Shown here: positions 50,727 to 51,318 of the stretch, one piece after another
How the letters are laid out: every line of letters starts with the position of its first letter
How positions within the stretch are numbered: the stretch's first letter is position 1
Assembly: GCF_021568775.1 (NCBI RefSeq)
Contig: NZ_JAKGSG010000043.1
Coordinates: 1 to 51,318, forward strand
Direction of reading: 5' to 3'
DNA length: 51,318 bases
Source: Antribacter soli
GTDB lineage: Bacteria; Actinomycetota; Actinomycetes; Actinomycetales; Cellulomonadaceae
The notes under the pieces: generated by a model
Seen by the model: only the letters and a program-made list of their open reading frames with translations
Told to the model about the DNA's origin: nothing
Database searches by the model: none
Made by a program: the position numbers and the translations under genes

Positions 50727-51146
50727 ATGACCACCATCCTGACCCGTTCCCCGTTCACCGACGCCCGGCTCCACTACGTGTGGAACCCGCGGAACGCCAG
50801 CGCCGAGAGCGTCTCCCCGGCAGCCGACGTGTACCGGGAGGGCGAGGACCTCATCGCCCGCCTCGACCTGCCGGGCATCGACCCGGCCGCCGACGTGACC
50901 GTCGAGGTCGAGGGCCGCAAGCTCGTCGTGCGCGGCGAGCGCAAGGACCAGCGCGCGGAGCAGTCCGACGGCCGCCGCCTCAGGGAGGTCCGCTTCGGCT
51001 CGTTCCGCCGCGTCGTCACGCTGCCGAAGGCCGTGGACGGCGACGCCGTCCACGCGTCCTACGACGCGGGTGTCCTGACGGTGACCGTCTCCGGCACCTT
51101 CGCCGGCACGACGCCGCAGCGCATCGAGGTCACCACCGCCGCCTGA
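50727..51146 (+). CDS. hsp20: Hsp20 / alpha-crystallin small heat-shock protein
   Basis: A 139-residue ATP-independent chaperone that binds unfolding proteins. ATG 50727 follows AGAGGAGGA. The alpha-crystallin domain spans about 30-125: PAADVYREGEDLIARLDLPG, ERKDQRAEQSDGRRLREVRF, RVVTLPKAVDGDAVHASYDA and the GVLTVTV signature near the end. The N-terminal arm begins TTILTRSPFTDAR. It stands alone behind a HAIR operator, so HspR-controlled heat induction is likely, with release of repression when DnaK is titrated. Confidence 0.95.
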   Translation: MTTILTRSPFTDARLHYVWNPRNASAESVSPAADVYREGEDLIARLDLPGIDPAADVTVEVEGRKLVVRGERKDQRAEQSDGRRLREVRFGSFRRVVTLPKAVDGDAVHASYDAGVLTVTVSGTFAGTTPQRIEVTTAA

Positions 51147-51165
51147 TCACCTCAGCGGCGCAACC

Positions 51166-51204
51166 GACGGCGCTCCCGACCGCTCCCGCGGCGGGGGCGC
51201 CGTC
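51166..51204. terminator. Hairpin after hsp20
   Basis: GACGGCGCTCCCG (51166-51178) pairs with CGGGGGCGCCGTC (51192-51204), one mismatch, 13-nt loop, 19 nt after the stop. No U-tract follows. Confidence 0.55.
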
Positions 51205-51208
51205 CATG

Positions 51209-51264
51209 TTGTGGGTTGCAACTGCTCGGGTCCAGCGCCCGTGCCGTCCCGTGATCGGCAGTTG
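51209..51264. repeat. Possible third copy of the intergenic hairpin, truncated at a poly-G run
   Basis: TTGTGGGT followed later by CTCGGG resembles copies A and B. CAACTGC (51219-51225) pairs with GCAGTTG (51258-51264), and the arm would continue as CAACCCACA, but the sequence turns into G18 at 51264-51281. The last 37 bases (51282-51318) hold nothing I can assign. Confidence 0.4.
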
Positions 51265-51318
51265 GGGGGGGGGGGGGGGGGCCCGCCGGGCCGCGGCAGC
51301 CCCCACCCGCGCCAACGC

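Overview
The window is high-GC actinobacterial DNA with strongly GC-biased third codon positions, GTG and TTG starts, frequent 4-bp ATGA/GTGA gene overlaps, leaderless-looking genes and a Nif3 / zinc-ribbon / phosphatase operon as in mycobacteria. A secreted GH10-CBM2 xylanase, a LacI-controlled sugar ABC locus and several GH43/GH36 enzymes point to a plant-polysaccharide degrader in Micrococcales, perhaps close to Cellulomonas, Cellulosimicrobium or Isoptericola. The genus is inferred. I see no rRNA, tRNA, CRISPR array, insertion sequence or prophage.

Layout. 1-3314 (minus strand): a BcsA-like glycosyltransferase with a PilZ domain, a stand-alone EAL phosphodiesterase and the start of a membrane sensor, forming a cyclic-di-GMP-controlled exopolysaccharide module. 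3483-6307: an ECF sigma factor fused through a zinc-finger segment and a membrane helix to a large extracellular domain, then a STAS-like protein. 6361-16556: an oligosaccharide locus with binding protein, two permeases, a DUF624 membrane protein, a LacI regulator, GH43, GH36 and GH43. Copies of GAYAACGTTYTC mark its promoters, and one also lies upstream of the xylanase about 30 kb away. 16578-17951: a divergent HxlR / quinone-reductase pair. 18025-23586: a very short ORF, a TrmB/LuxR-type regulator and a large secreted subtilase with a BNR-rich C-terminus.

23694-24830: a small-molecule kinase-like protein and a lysine-free acidic protein. 24992-35804: a tightly packed five-gene operon of the Yeh type (DUF4132, MoxR-family AAA+, DUF5682, VWA, SWIM zinc finger). 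35834-40389: a GntR-TetR regulator divergent from a flavin monooxygenase, an MDR oxidoreductase, a PPOX flavoprotein and a DinB-like protein. 40470-46108: a stand-alone family A polymerase, an ArsR-SulP pair and the secreted xylanase. 46433-48943: Nif3, zinc ribbon and histidine phosphatase. 48954-51146: a second flavin monooxygenase and an Hsp20 gene with a HAIR-type HspR operator.

The most unusual items are the short ORF / regulator / subtilase cassette, the membrane-tethered sigma factor next to a cyclic-di-GMP polymer synthase, the complete Yeh-type MoxR-VWA operon with repeat-expanded linkers, a family of covarying intergenic hairpins, and a 60-bp tandem duplication across a permease gene junction. 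The right end contains an 18-G run that looks like an assembly artefact within a third hairpin copy.
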